Shown one piece after another: positions 36,886 to 47,454 of a stretch of 64,000 nt of DNA. Every line of letters starts with the position of its first letter. Positions within the stretch are counted from its first letter, which is position 1. Source of the DNA: Nicotiana tabacum (Eukaryota; Streptophyta; Magnoliopsida; Solanales; Solanaceae). The position numbers and the translations under genes were made by a program. The DNA is taken from assembly GCF_000715075.1 (NCBI RefSeq), contig NC_134081.1, forward strand, positions 62,933,653 through 62,997,652, in the 5' to 3' direction. The notes under the pieces were generated by a model. That model saw only the letters and a program-made list of their open reading frames with translations, was not told where the DNA came from and ran no database searches.

Positions 36886-38190
36886 CATCTCTCTATGGTT
36901 GCACTTGTCTTTGATTATTTTGTATTTCCATGATAGGAAAATCCTTGTGAGCTGCCGTGATGTATTATTTGATTTTACTATGTGTTTGTATTCCTTGTTG
37001 TATTGTGTTGGCTTGGGCTTTTTAGTACGAGACTCTGAAGATTTATATTCCTGTTTTTTATCAATTTTTGATGAATGAGTTGTTTTAAATAAAAGAAGTT
37101 ACTATTATGTTTTGAATTAATAAATTTTACATCCGAAGCAATAGATTAACTTATGTTTTATTTAAATTGTAATGTCATTTCTCTTCACTCCAACTATTTT
37201 TAAAATAAACTCATTTCTTTGTTGAATTCTTAATCAGTTTAAAAATGATAACCTTACTTTATTGAAATTAAATTAATCGTGCAAATTTTATGTATAGACA
37301 TATTTGGCACGAGAGTTATCCATGCGGTTGCGATAGAGATATGGGCACGAGGTGCCGTGGAAATATGAAAGTGGGCTGAGACCCGTATTTTTATGATTAT
37401 GAGATGAGGTGTCACAAGGTGACTTTTATTTGAAAGGATTATATTCGAAATAATATCTATTTGAAGGAATTATATTAGAAAGAGATTTATGTGAAAGAAT
37501 TTTATTCTAAAGAGTATTATTTGAGAAACATATAGACGAAAGATTTATAATAGAAGGACTTGATTAATTGGTTGTACTTGTATTCATTATTTGTTGCGCA
37601 ATATTTATGGTGTTCTTGTCGCCCTGCTGTGTATATCACGGGTTGATTATTGTTGCCATCATTGTTATTTATTTCCTATTTATTTTTGCATTCTATATTG
37701 CACAGGTTATTAGACTAGTGAGTGTCTCGACTGTAACTCGTCACTACTCCACTGAGGTTAGTCTTTATACTTACTGGGTACCGACCGCGGTGTACTCATA
37801 CTACACTTCTGCACATTTTTGGGCAGAGCCAGGTGTTGGCGATATCGGACTCGGATAGAGTTAAAGTGTGATCGCAAGGATTCAAGGTAGAGCTGTTTGG
37901 TCGTCGCAGTCCCTTGGAGTCTTTCGATTTTATTGTAATGTTAATTATTAATCAAACAGTATTGAGTATTCGATCCTTGAGGTCATTTCATTTATTCAGT
38001 TATAGTTCGTGACTCAGTATTACCAGTCTTGGGAGGTTGATAGAATTATTTTTGCTGTTGGTTTTGACACTAGTATTTAAATATTTATATTTAAAAAAAA
38101 ATTGCTCGAATTATAATTATAATCGGCTTACTTAGTCTTAGAGACTAAGTGCCATCACGACGCCTATGGTGGAATTTTGAGTCGTGACAA

Positions 38191-38628
38191 TGATCCTTTA
38201 GGACCCCCTCCCCTCCTTTTATGTGGGTGTTATTCACACTTAGTCATTTAACATAGATCAATACAGTTTGTACCTTTGTAGTTATTAAGACTTGTACCGA
38301 TTCTCACATGTTTTAATAAGACTCTACAATTTCTAAATTTCTCTTCTATTTATTTAATCACCTAGCTTAATTACATAATCCACATAGTCTAAAGTTCAGC
38401 CGGGACCCACAGTTGTGGAACTCGAAGAGTGCCTAACGCCTTCTCTTTGAGGTAATTTAAGCCCTTACCCGATCTTTGGTGGTGTTGACTAGTCAAACAG
38501 AATTATTTGCAAATAGGTTCCCTAACGCACCTTAAAAATCGTTAGGTGGGGACTCTTCTCTCTTAATACCCATTTAAAAGAGTTATCACACGTCGAAGCC
38601 CGCTCTCGCGAAAAAACAGGGCGCGACA
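38191..38628 (+). mobile_element. Ogre 5' LTR
   Basis: It starts tgatcctttaggaccccc and ends gggcgcgaca; short for its element, as usual for this lineage compared with the 2-4 kb LTRs around it. Lacks about 19 bases found near the start of the 3' LTR. Confidence 0.88.
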
Positions 38629-38631
38629 GCA

Positions 38632-38649
38632 TGGCGACTCTGCTGGGGA
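38632..38649 (+). other. Ogre primer binding site, tRNA-Arg type
   Basis: tggcgactctgctgggga lies three bases past the LTR end. An Arg-type primer is characteristic of Ogre elements and differs from the Met-type sites elsewhere in the window. Confidence 0.88.
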
Positions 38650-38927
38650 AAATCAGGCTTTTACCATAATGAACTTGACTTATGTGGATTACTTTCTTTT
38701 ATTTGTTTTAAACTGCTATTTCATGCAGATACCTTTCCTTATTCACCTTTATTTGTTTTAAACTGTAATTACATGCGCATCCATTTCCTTTTTCATCGGT
38801 ATTTGCTTTAAATTGCTATGACGTGCACATCCCTTCCCTTGTTCTCCTTTATTTGTTATAAATTGCTATGCCATGTACGATCTCTCTCCATCTCCTTCAT
38901 CTTGTCTAAGACTGCTATATTATGACA
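38650..38927 (+). other. Ogre leader, first part
   Basis: Noncoding, with four loosely repeated ~60-bp stretches built on tttatttgttttaaactgct and tgcacatccctt words; broken at 38932 by a solo LTR and resumed at 41363. Confidence 0.6.
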
Positions 38928-38932
38928 CTCCC
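38928..38932. repeat. Target duplication CTCCC, left copy
   Basis: Matches 41358-41362. Confidence 0.85.
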
Positions 38933-41357
38933 TATAAGGCACCGTAAAATTTTGCAAAAGAAAATAATATTTTGTGGTGCCGAATTGGTTTTACATGTTG
39001 AACAATGCACCGGAAAGTAAAGGAAAATTTTTGGCGAAAAAGCGCATTTATGCGGTCCATCATGCGACCGCATAATCACTCTGAGGGCCACATAATGGCC
39101 GCAGAAGTGAGAAGGAGAGGGTCAGTTTGGAAGCAATTATGCGGTCGACTATGCGACTGCATAACTGTTCTGCGGTGCATTATGGGACCGTAGAACAATT
39201 ATGCGGACCGCATAGTGACCGCATACACAGACAGTTCTTTTGGCTGTTTTGTAACCAATTATGCGACCGATATGCAGTTCGTATATTGATTATGCGATCG
39301 TATAACCTGTTCCGGAGCTCCATTTTTGGGTTGTTAAAACACGACCCTACTTCGTTAAATACACATTTTGGGCCATTTTTGAGATATAATCTGATATTTT
39401 AGATTGAGAGAGAGTGACCTAGAGTGAGAAGGTGTTCTTCAATAATTGTTCTTCAATTCTTGCTCAAGTTTTGGAAGATTAAGAAGGGAAACTCACTAGG
39501 TCTTCATCCTAGAGGTAAGATTCTACAACCTAACCCCTAATTTCGAAATTATCTGAAAATGGGTAATTAACAAGATAATTTTTGGGCATGAAAGTTGTTT
39601 ATTTTACATGCATGTGTTATCAAAGGGTGTAGAAAGATTTTTGAGCTAAGAATGGTAAAGATTGGGTTGTAGGATGATGAAATCCTCCATAAAAGGACCT
39701 TGAAACCTTAATGCACACCTAGTATTTGATAAAATGCTCAAATGAGCTAGAACCATAATCATCTTCCTAATTTTGATTCAATTTGTTATATTTCCACAAT
39801 AGATTGAAGTTGCTAAGAATTCCGGAATATTTTAGAGTTTAAGGAAGTTCAATTAAGGTATGTTGGCTAAACTCTTCTCTTAGAATTGGATCCCACGATA
39901 TTCATGTGAATTATGTAAGTCCCGAGTGGATCATTATAAAATTGGTTGTTCCGAGTAAGATTGGGTTGAAAGATATATGTTCAACAAGTATTCCAAATGC
40001 TTTATTTATGTTATGTTATCAATTGAGGATGTGTTAAAAATATGGGCTATGCATTAGAAATGATCGACTTCAGGTGAAATTCAAACGAAGACTATTATGC
40101 CAAATTTTGTGAAGTATCTCTATGTGCCTTAGACTCTTAATTGCTCATATGTGTACTACATGCCTTGATTTGAATTGTTGTTGTTGTTGATGATGATGTT
40201 GATGTTAGAAAGTGAAAAGGTGAGCATGAAATGCTAAATATGGCCAACGTGCCAAGGATGATCATATAATAATGGCCATTAGTTCCAATGAAATGAAAAG
40301 ATGTGATGGTAATATGAAATGCGATGATTGATGTAAAAAGGTTGATGTCTCGAATAAGACAGCCTAGCCGGTCGGGTCGTGATCAGACACCATTTCACAC
40401 ACATGGTGGTGATTATACTGGAAATTATAATTGAAATTGTGATTATGGTAGATGTCCCTAATGGATAGCCTAGCTGATCGGGTCATGATCGGACTCCATA
40501 TTAAAGACGGTGGTACTGACACTGAAAGGAATTTTGGTTGATGTCTCTATTGAGATAGCCTAGCCGATCGGGTCGTGATCAGACTCCGTGATGAGAGTAC
40601 GGTGGTATTGGTATTGTGGATATTGGTATTGTGAATAATGGTATTGTGAACAATGGTATATTGATGCTAAACATCTCCCAATGTGAGATATGGAAATTAA
40701 TTTGAACACTGTGTTGATCCTAAATTGAGGTTTGACATTGATTAAGGCTTTCATTGATATTATGATAATCGTGTTTGTATTATTTGTCATTCTATTGAGA
40801 GGGTGTTTAGTTATACATACTAGTGCTATTCGACGGTACTGACGTCCCTTTTGCTGGGGGCGCTGCATCTTTAAATGGATGCAGGTCGTCCCACAGCAGG
40901 AGATATTGATCAGTGATAGCAGTACACCTTCTTCCCAGCTGACTTGGTGAGCCCCATTTCATTTCGGGGTCATAAATCTTTGTACGTTGTGTAATCTATT
41001 TGAGGTATAGCTAGGGCCGTGTTGCTGGCATTATCATTCCTTATCTATAGCAGCTCCGTAGACATAGTGTGGGTTGTGTATTGGTGCTGGGAAAGACAAA
41101 CTCGTCATGTTGTATTTGAATTAGTAATTCCATTTTCGATTATGCAAAATGTGTGGAACGGAGACGTTAAAAATGAAGTAACTAATGGTAAGAAATTGGT
41201 ATTGCAGACGTGATCACTTTACTGTTTGATTAAAGAAGAGATATATATATTTTGTATATTCATGAATGAGTTTGGGTAGAAAGAAATCTAATAGGCTTGC
41301 TCGGCCGGGTTCACTATGTTGAGCGCCGGTCGTGCTCCTTGATTTTGGGGCGTGACA
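38933..41357 (+). mobile_element. Solo LTR, 2425 bp, with CTCCC duplication
   Basis: It runs from tataaggcaccg to ggggcgtgaca. CTCCC stands at 38928-38932 and 41358-41362, a perfect target duplication, and no internal element region is present, so the element was reduced to one LTR by recombination. A patch of tatgcggtccgcataat-type words fills 39040-39310. Three ~100-bp repeats with gatcgggtcgtgatc lie at about 40340-40600. A copy in the opposite orientation is at 59409-61847. Confidence 0.88.
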
Positions 41358-41362
41358 CTCCC
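41358..41362. repeat. Target duplication CTCCC, right copy
   Basis: Matches 38928-38932. Confidence 0.85.
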
Positions 41363-41821
41363 ATCCCTATTTCCCTACATGCTTCATTACATTCTCGCCC
41401 ATTTTTTAGCTAAACTGACTTCTCTCTTTTGTCTTTCTTTTCTTTTCTTTCCATGTTCACTTTTCCTATTTTATTTATTGTTTTTATGTACTTTTATCGT
41501 GCAAATACTTGGCAATGTGTTATTATTTTTGCATAAAGCATGCCCCGCGTCATACTCCACTCATGCCAATTATCAACATAGCGGTGCTTGATTTGTGTCC
41601 GCGCTTTCCTGAAATCACCCTTTTTAAATCGGAAAGGCTTACTTGCGGTAGACTAGTCGATCAGCGGTGCAGTCGATGATCCCATGCCTTTCCCTCTCAA
41701 GTTGTCTACTTGGGATTACTAGTCTAGACCCTTCTAGAAACCCTACTCTAATTTGAAATGTACACGCATTATGCTAAACCTAGTACGGGTTGAAGCGTTG
41801 TTAACGTAACAACCCGCTAAG
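41363..41821 (+). other. Ogre leader, second part
   Basis: Pyrimidine-rich (ttttcttttctttccatg, 41438-41455) then ordinary noncoding sequence up to the presumed ORF1 start. No frame with recognisable motifs. Confidence 0.55.
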
Positions 41822-43530
41822 ATGAGCCTTGTCCAAAGTCCGACCGGATTTCCACGGGCCCAATGGACACTATCATATTATGTGCATTACTTGGAGAGAA
41901 TGTTCCAACATATTGATCATTATTCAGTAAGTAGTCAAATCTAGAGAGGGAAGGGCTATCCTTTGTTTGTTTGCAGAAAATGAAGCACGAAATCCTCTGG
42001 TTCGGTATGGTCCAGAACATCCCGCCTTTGCTACTTGACTTGTGGAAAGACCTTGCGCCTTGTGACAAGAATCATGTGAGGAGAGTACTTGGTAAACCTG
42101 CCATCTTTATTGAACATTCAACCAAATAGAAAAGAGTTGATTTTCGATTTGGAAATATAGAAATGACTCCTCTCCTAGAAGAAATAGGAGGTTTCGCCAA
42201 GTTTCCTTGGGATAGTACGGGATTACTGGTACCAGAGAATCGTACTCCCTGCGATTTTCTAAAAATGTTAGGTTTTAAGAAGAATGATGAACTGCTTTGT
42301 CTAAAGAAATCATACATCCCTTTTGAGTTTCTTTACGAGTGTTAAGGGCATAGCAAGTCATACCATCTTCATCATGATGAACTAGTCATTACTTTTTTGG
42401 GATGGGTACGTTTCCGGGTTTATGTGTTCATTGTCTACTTCTTGGGGTTCTTGATATTTCCAATGAAAGGAGGAAGGATTCATACTCATTTAGCCATGGT
42501 CGCCAGGAACTTAATGGATGGTATCAAAGGACAAACTTACACTATCATCCAATGATCTTAGCTGAAATGTACCGCGCTCTAGATCGGTGCAAACAGGGAT
42601 TCACACAATTTGAGGGTTGTAATCTATTGCTATAAGTATGGCTGCTGGAACACTTTCAGAGGGGCGAATATCGTCAACAGCTTCTGTGAAGGCCACTAAA
42701 TGACTACATAGCCAACCATCACCCAAAGAAAATGACGTTTCTTCCAGACAGGTTTGCAAATCCTGGAAATGCTGTAAGTTGGGTGCGTTTCTTCAGAAAT
42801 CTGACAGACGAACATGTGCATTGGATGTTCAAATGGTTTCCTAGTAGTGAGTTCATCATCAGATCCAAGGGGACTACTCACTTGGTGCTGATCGGGTTGC
42901 GCGGTATCCACCCTTACGCTACGATAAAGGTAATGAGACAAGCCGAAAGAAAACAAAGTCATACCTAGGGTTTCCAATATGGTCCAGTACAAGGCATATT
43001 TCAAGGGAGATGTCATTCCATTCAAATTCGAAGCACAACACATGTGAAACCAAAAGATCATTGTGGAAGGGGAAACTATTGAGCCAGACAGGCATTACGC
43101 CGGTCAAATGTACTACTATCTCTCATGGCTAAAAGATGACATAGCAGGAGAAATCAACTTGGGAGTCAATCTGAAGGATAGGGTCATAGATGAAATGGCT
43201 GAGGCACTGGTTAAGTATAAGAGGCTATGCAAAAGGGTGTTCGAGTACGAAGCTAAATATCTGGAGAAACACAAAGTGAACATGGAGGCGATAAGGGAAT
43301 GGAAAGATATTGCCACCAAGTCAACAGAATGATTGGAATACTTGGAACAAGGACTGATGGAGCTAGAAGGAAAGATGAGAAAGAGACTCTCGGATTGTCA
43401 AGGCATGAACAACGATGAAGGAGGGAATGTAGCAAAAGCTTACTTACTGTTGGATATGCGCGACCTGAAAAACTTGATTGATGGGGTCAAAAGAGCCAAG
43501 CATGGAGAAGGTCCTTCAGGGACCCAGTAG
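41822..43530 (+). pseudogene. Ogre ORF1 (extra ORF upstream of gag), degenerate
   Basis: The ATG at 41822 is the first plausible start. Pieces in shifting frames give WSLDLWKD-like sequence, FGNIEMTPLLEEIGGFAKFP (42145-42204), FLKMLGFKKNDEL, the MTFLPDRFANPGNAVSWVRF piece (42732-42968) and a strongly helical, charged C-terminus (43063-43530) likely to form coiled coil, with one stop after IATKSTE. The MTPLLEEIGGF type of motif recalls the plant DUF7745 / mobile-domain-like proteins of Ogre ORF1; this assignment is from memory and tentative. The role of ORF1 is unknown. At least four frame changes and several stops are present. Confidence 0.65.
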
Positions 43531-43950
43531 ATTAGGAGGTAATGTTCTTTACTACTTTCTAGCTTAGATTAGATTTCGATGTAATAAGGCTTGATGCCAT
43601 TAGTGACTTTATTATTATTATCGGTTTAGTGAAAGTTTGTTTGACCTATTTTCGCATTAATGAAATAAAGCAAAGTTGGCATCAATTTTCTCCAAGTCTC
43701 TGTGTCGCTTAGGCCTACCTCAAGCACAACGAGGTCCCCCAAATTAGCACGTGAATTATTACATAATTTTGTGAAACTGTTTAAATATTGTGAAAACTCT
43801 TTAATTTCACCTTACTAACTTGGTTAACTTTTTGCTTTTTTTTTTCTTTTTTGATTATTCTCATTCCCAAAGGTTGGTTCGTGCATACTGGCATTATCAT
43901 CATACCATACTAGATCCAGAGGTCCTCCATCTCCTCCTCCACCTAGCGAC
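43531..43950 (+). other. Spacer between Ogre ORF1 and gag
   Basis: Noncoding; includes a T-rich run (43835-43856). No convincing start other than ATG 43951 precedes the gag frame. Confidence 0.55.
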
Positions 43951-45851
43951 TTGAAAAGTAAAAGCAAGGGCAAAGAGAAAATGGATGATTTAGGTGGTAT
44001 CAAGAAAGATAATGTTGCTATAACAGAAAATGTTGAAAATTCAGATGGCAGAAGTACTCCGGGGCAGAATGAGTTGGTCTTACGTTTGGAACAGAAAATC
44101 TTGGAATTACAGGGCCAGCATGAGCAGGTCTGAAATTTGGCAAACCTCTCTCTCACTCTCAATGTTCCCAATATCAACCAGCAAAACCCGACTACCCAGA
44201 ACCAAACACCACCACAAAACCCACAAAATCAGAATCCGCCACCCATAGTTCTGAATCCTCCCGCACAACACCAGCATCATAATCCCGCACCTGCCCAAAT
44301 CCTTAACCTGCCTTCAGTGCCAACCCCTCAACAACACCACCATCATCCAACTCAATACCCGCAAACCACCATTTATCACACTCCCCAAAATGCACCACAA
44401 CCCACTCCTGATCCCCAAAACTCGACCAATGATCACCTATCTACCCAAGTTCCGGGAATTTATCAAAGCAACCAGATATATGTGGAAACCTTACCCCATA
44501 TCCCGCAACAAACCCTATACATACCCGAATCAACTGAGAAGGACCTTCTAATTAGAAACATGGTGCAAGAACTCAAGAAGCTCATAGGGAGAGTCCAGAG
44601 TGTTGAAGGGGGGAAAGGCCTTGAAGGTCTAAACTATAAGGACATGTGCATTCAGCCGGATGTGGAACTGCCAGAGGGTTACAAACCTCCCAAATTCGAA
44701 ATGTTTGATGGTACTGGTTATCTGAAGGTGCATCTGAGAACATATTGTGACAAGCTTGTAGTAGCGGGTAAGAATGAACAAATCTGCATGAAATTGTTCA
44801 TGTGAAGCCTTACAGGGGACACTTTGTCTTGGTACATCAGCCAAAACACAAAGAAATGGGTTAATTGGGTGAGTATGGCATCAGATTTCATGGATAGATT
44901 CAGGTTCAACATGAAAAATGCGCCAGACGTTTTCTACATTCAAAACCTCAAAAAGAAGCCGACAGAAACCTTCTGCAAGTATGCTACTCATTAGATATCA
45001 GAGGCCACTAAGGTAAGGCCAGCACTCGAAGAAGAACAAATGAACATGTTCTATGTTAGAGTCCAATATCCACAGTATTACGAAAGGTTGATGGTCATCA
45101 AAAATCACAAGTTCTCTGATATCATCAAGTTAGGAGAAAGAATAGATAAAGGAATTAAGAATGGGATGGTAACCGATTTCGAGGCATTGCAGGCTACGAA
45201 TAAAGCTTGGCAATCAGGAGGTATTTCAAAAAAGAAAGAAGTGGGTGTCGTGATGGTAGCCCAGGGTCCTAAGTCTCCCCTCACATACCAAACACCTCCA
45301 TCCACATATCAACCCTCACCCCCAAAATACCAATACCCTACCACCGCCTATCATACCTACAACACTCAACCTGCATATTACCATTCACCTCCACCCGCCC
45401 GCCAAAACTACCCAAAGCCACGTCCTAATTTCGACCGCAGACCGCTAAGACAGTACACCCCAATTGCTAAACTCATAGCCAAACTGTATGAGAGACTGAA
45501 GGCAGCTGCTTACGTCATCCTATTCATGTTGTTGTTGTGGAAACTCCCTCCCAATGGATCAACCCCAACAAAAAATGTGTTTATCATTCAGGCATAAAAG
45601 GTCATACCATTGAGAAGTGCTGCACGTTGAAAGACAAAATTCAGACGGTGATCGACACTAAGGTTATACAAGCAAAGAAAGCTTCACCAAATGTTCGCAA
45701 CAACGCTCTCCTGGATCATAGAGGTAGGGTAGTGAACATGTTAGAAACTTATGAGGAGTGGGATCAGGAAGGATCCATTAGACTTATTCGAGAGGGAGAT
45801 GCTCCTAAAACATCTTCGGTCACCCTCACTCCAGTTGTGCTTCAAACTTAG
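43951..45851 (+). pseudogene. Ogre gag
   Basis: Starting at ATG 43951, a Lys-rich segment and a coiled-coil-like stretch (LVLRLEQKILELQGQHEQV) lead to a Pro/Gln/Asn-rich region and the capsid domain: PPKFEMFDGTG, HLRTYCDKLV, DTLSWYISQ, WVSMASDFMDRF (about 44690-44900), then ETFCKYAT. Stops occur at 44131, 44803 and near 44992. A Pro/Tyr/Ser-rich linker (45260-45420) precedes a frame change near 45530 and the knuckle CVYHSGIKGHTIEKC (about 45560-45610), the Ogre form of the CCHC motif. It forms the particle and binds RNA. Confidence 0.85.
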
Positions 45852-46144
45852 GCGCCATTTGAAGTTGAGGTCGCTACACCCTTCACAGTAATGGTAGCTC
45901 CCACACCATCTTATGAGTCTGATGACATCCCGTGGTATTATGTTGCGGAAGCAAGGAGAAAGGGAAAGCCAAAATGGAAGAAACAGGTGTCGCGCAAGGT
46001 ATGACTAGGACTGGCAGAGTTTACACACATGAGAATCTGGGAGGAACAAGCAAAGAAGTTGTACCTAAGCCGCCTATTGTTGAGACTGGCACTGACAATC
46101 TTTGGAGGAAGATATAAGCAAGGGAGTACTCTATTGTTGACCAC

Positions 46145-46860
46145 ATGAACATAACTCTCACTCAGATATCCATCTTATCACTATTGCAAAACTCAAACGT
46201 GCACAGGAATGCTTCAATGAAGGTGTTGAGTGAAGCTTATGTACCCGCCGGCATCACTAGTGGAGAGATGGATAACATAGTCGGACAGGTATTGGAGAGC
46301 CACAAAATCACTTTCCACGAAGATGAGTTACCACCAGAAGGATTGAGTCACAACAGGGTGTTGCACATCACAACGCAATTAGAAGATAAGTTCATCGCCA
46401 GGGTCTTGATAAATGGAGGTTCGAGTCTGAATATATGTCCACTGACCACTCTAAAAAGATTGGGTAAAGGCCTGCACGAGATACAAATGAGAAGCATGAA
46501 TATGAAGCCATTCGATGGATCTCAGAGGGCCACTATCGGAGAAATCAACCTCAACTATAGATGGGTCCGACCTGGTTTGATGTTGAGTTCCAAGTGCTAG
46601 ATATATCTGCTACTTACAATCTATTGTTGGGACGACCATGGATACACGCAGCCGGGGTAGTGGCTTCAACTCTGCACTAGGCTGTGAAGTTCGAGTGGAA
46701 TCATCAGGAAGTTATCATTTAAGGCGATGGGAGCAACCTCATCTACACCAATCAGACCGTTCCAGTCATCGAAAATAAAAGGAAGTTAGGGGGAGAAACA
46801 TATCATCGCATTAAACGGGTTAACGCAATTGAAAAGGACCGATGGTGGAGCAAGAAGGTA
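46145..46860 (+). pseudogene. Ogre aspartic protease, catalytic Asp changed to Asn
   Basis: The domain follows gag after a degraded linker. The frame holds HNRVLHITTQLEDKFIARVL, then INGGSSLNICPLTTLKRLG, where the catalytic Asp of the DGGSS motif is Asn (codon AAT at 46412-46414, a single G-to-A change from GAT). It continues in a shifted frame with ISATYNLLLGRPWIHAAG (about 46603-46656), the conserved second half. A protease without this Asp cannot cleave. Stops follow at the AST-H and EVII positions. Confidence 0.85.
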
Positions 46861-47275
46861 GAAAGCATATTGATGTGGACAGGATATGAACAAGCAAGGG
46901 TCTTGGGAAAAAGCTTAAGGGGATCACCAAACCTGTACGACCACAGTATCACGGCACAACCTTTGGACTCGGATATGAATACACATGGCAAGAATATCAG
47001 GATTGGACACCGCTATGGCGTGCCCCTAATTATCTGCTGGAACAGCCCGTACCACCTTTGCACCAGACATTCCATCAGGCTGACATGATGTGGGGGTCAT
47101 ATGAAGATGAGGTTTTGGCCGGCATGAGGAAGTTGTTTCTAGATGAAGAAGACATAGACTGCAGTGCAATTGTTGAGGAGGAGGAAGAGGCAAAACATAC
47201 TATTTAAACCATGGAAAAAGGAGGTGTTCTCAAGAACTGGACCGCTGCACCATCCCGGGTTCGCCGAGTTCCTGG
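46861..47275 (+). pseudogene. Ogre protease-RT linker, ending at the putative intron
   Basis: Degenerate coding sequence (WTPLWRAPNYLLEQPVPPLH in one frame, then an acidic run ending EEEEEAKHT) followed by KNWTAAPSRVRRVPG. The last codon is directly followed by TAG at 47277-47279. Confidence 0.6.
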
Positions 47276-47454
47276 GTAGCCTGGAAAATTAGCATGAATT
47301 ATTTTCAAATAGTTTTGAGCATTTAAGACATTTTTAGTATATTGTTTGAAATAATTACTCGAGCCATCGAGTCGTACTTGTTGACATTTTAAAAGTTGTT
47401 TTTAAGGTATTATTGCTTTTCATATTTATCATTATCTTTCTACATTCTTTTCAG
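47276..47454 (+). other. Probable Ogre intron, 179 nt
   Basis: GT at 47276 (cctgg|gtagcc) and a pyrimidine-rich acceptor ttctacattcttttcag ending at 47454. Ogre elements are known to have an intron between protease and RT whose removal joins the two. The interior is AT-rich and noncoding. Exact phase cannot be confirmed here because the 3' exon has small deletions. Confidence 0.5.

Larger units (their letters stand above)
28781..38189 (+). mobile_element. E4: non-autonomous gypsy element with two LTRs, no RT or integrase
   Basis: 5' LTR B (28781-31903, its first ~260 bases missing because E3 lies there), primer site, leader, gag zinc knuckle, degenerate protease, noncoding region, purine tract and a complete 3' LTR C (34289-38189). 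The two LTRs are plainly the same family: 28781-30330 parallels 34545-36105, and 30600-31903 parallels 36885-38189. The internal part is only about 2.4 kb and lacks RT, RNase H and integrase, so it would depend on a helper element. The leader matches 19836-20886, showing a family rather than a single accident. Confidence 0.8.
34289..38189 (+). mobile_element. LTR C (E4 3' LTR, complete, 3.9 kb)
   Basis: It starts tgtaataacccgac and ends gagtcgtgaca. It carries two minisatellites: a 39-bp array (about 36330-36605) and the hairpin array (about 36635-36885). The next base but one starts the Ogre LTR at 38191. Confidence 0.85.

Noticed and set aside
40560..40868. 102-codon minus frame with repeated HYSQYQYPQYQY units
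   Set aside because: Translation of a short repeat inside the solo LTR.
44137..44805. Separate Pro/Gln/His-rich gene
   Set aside because: It is the in-frame continuation of the Ogre gag after one stop, not an independent gene.
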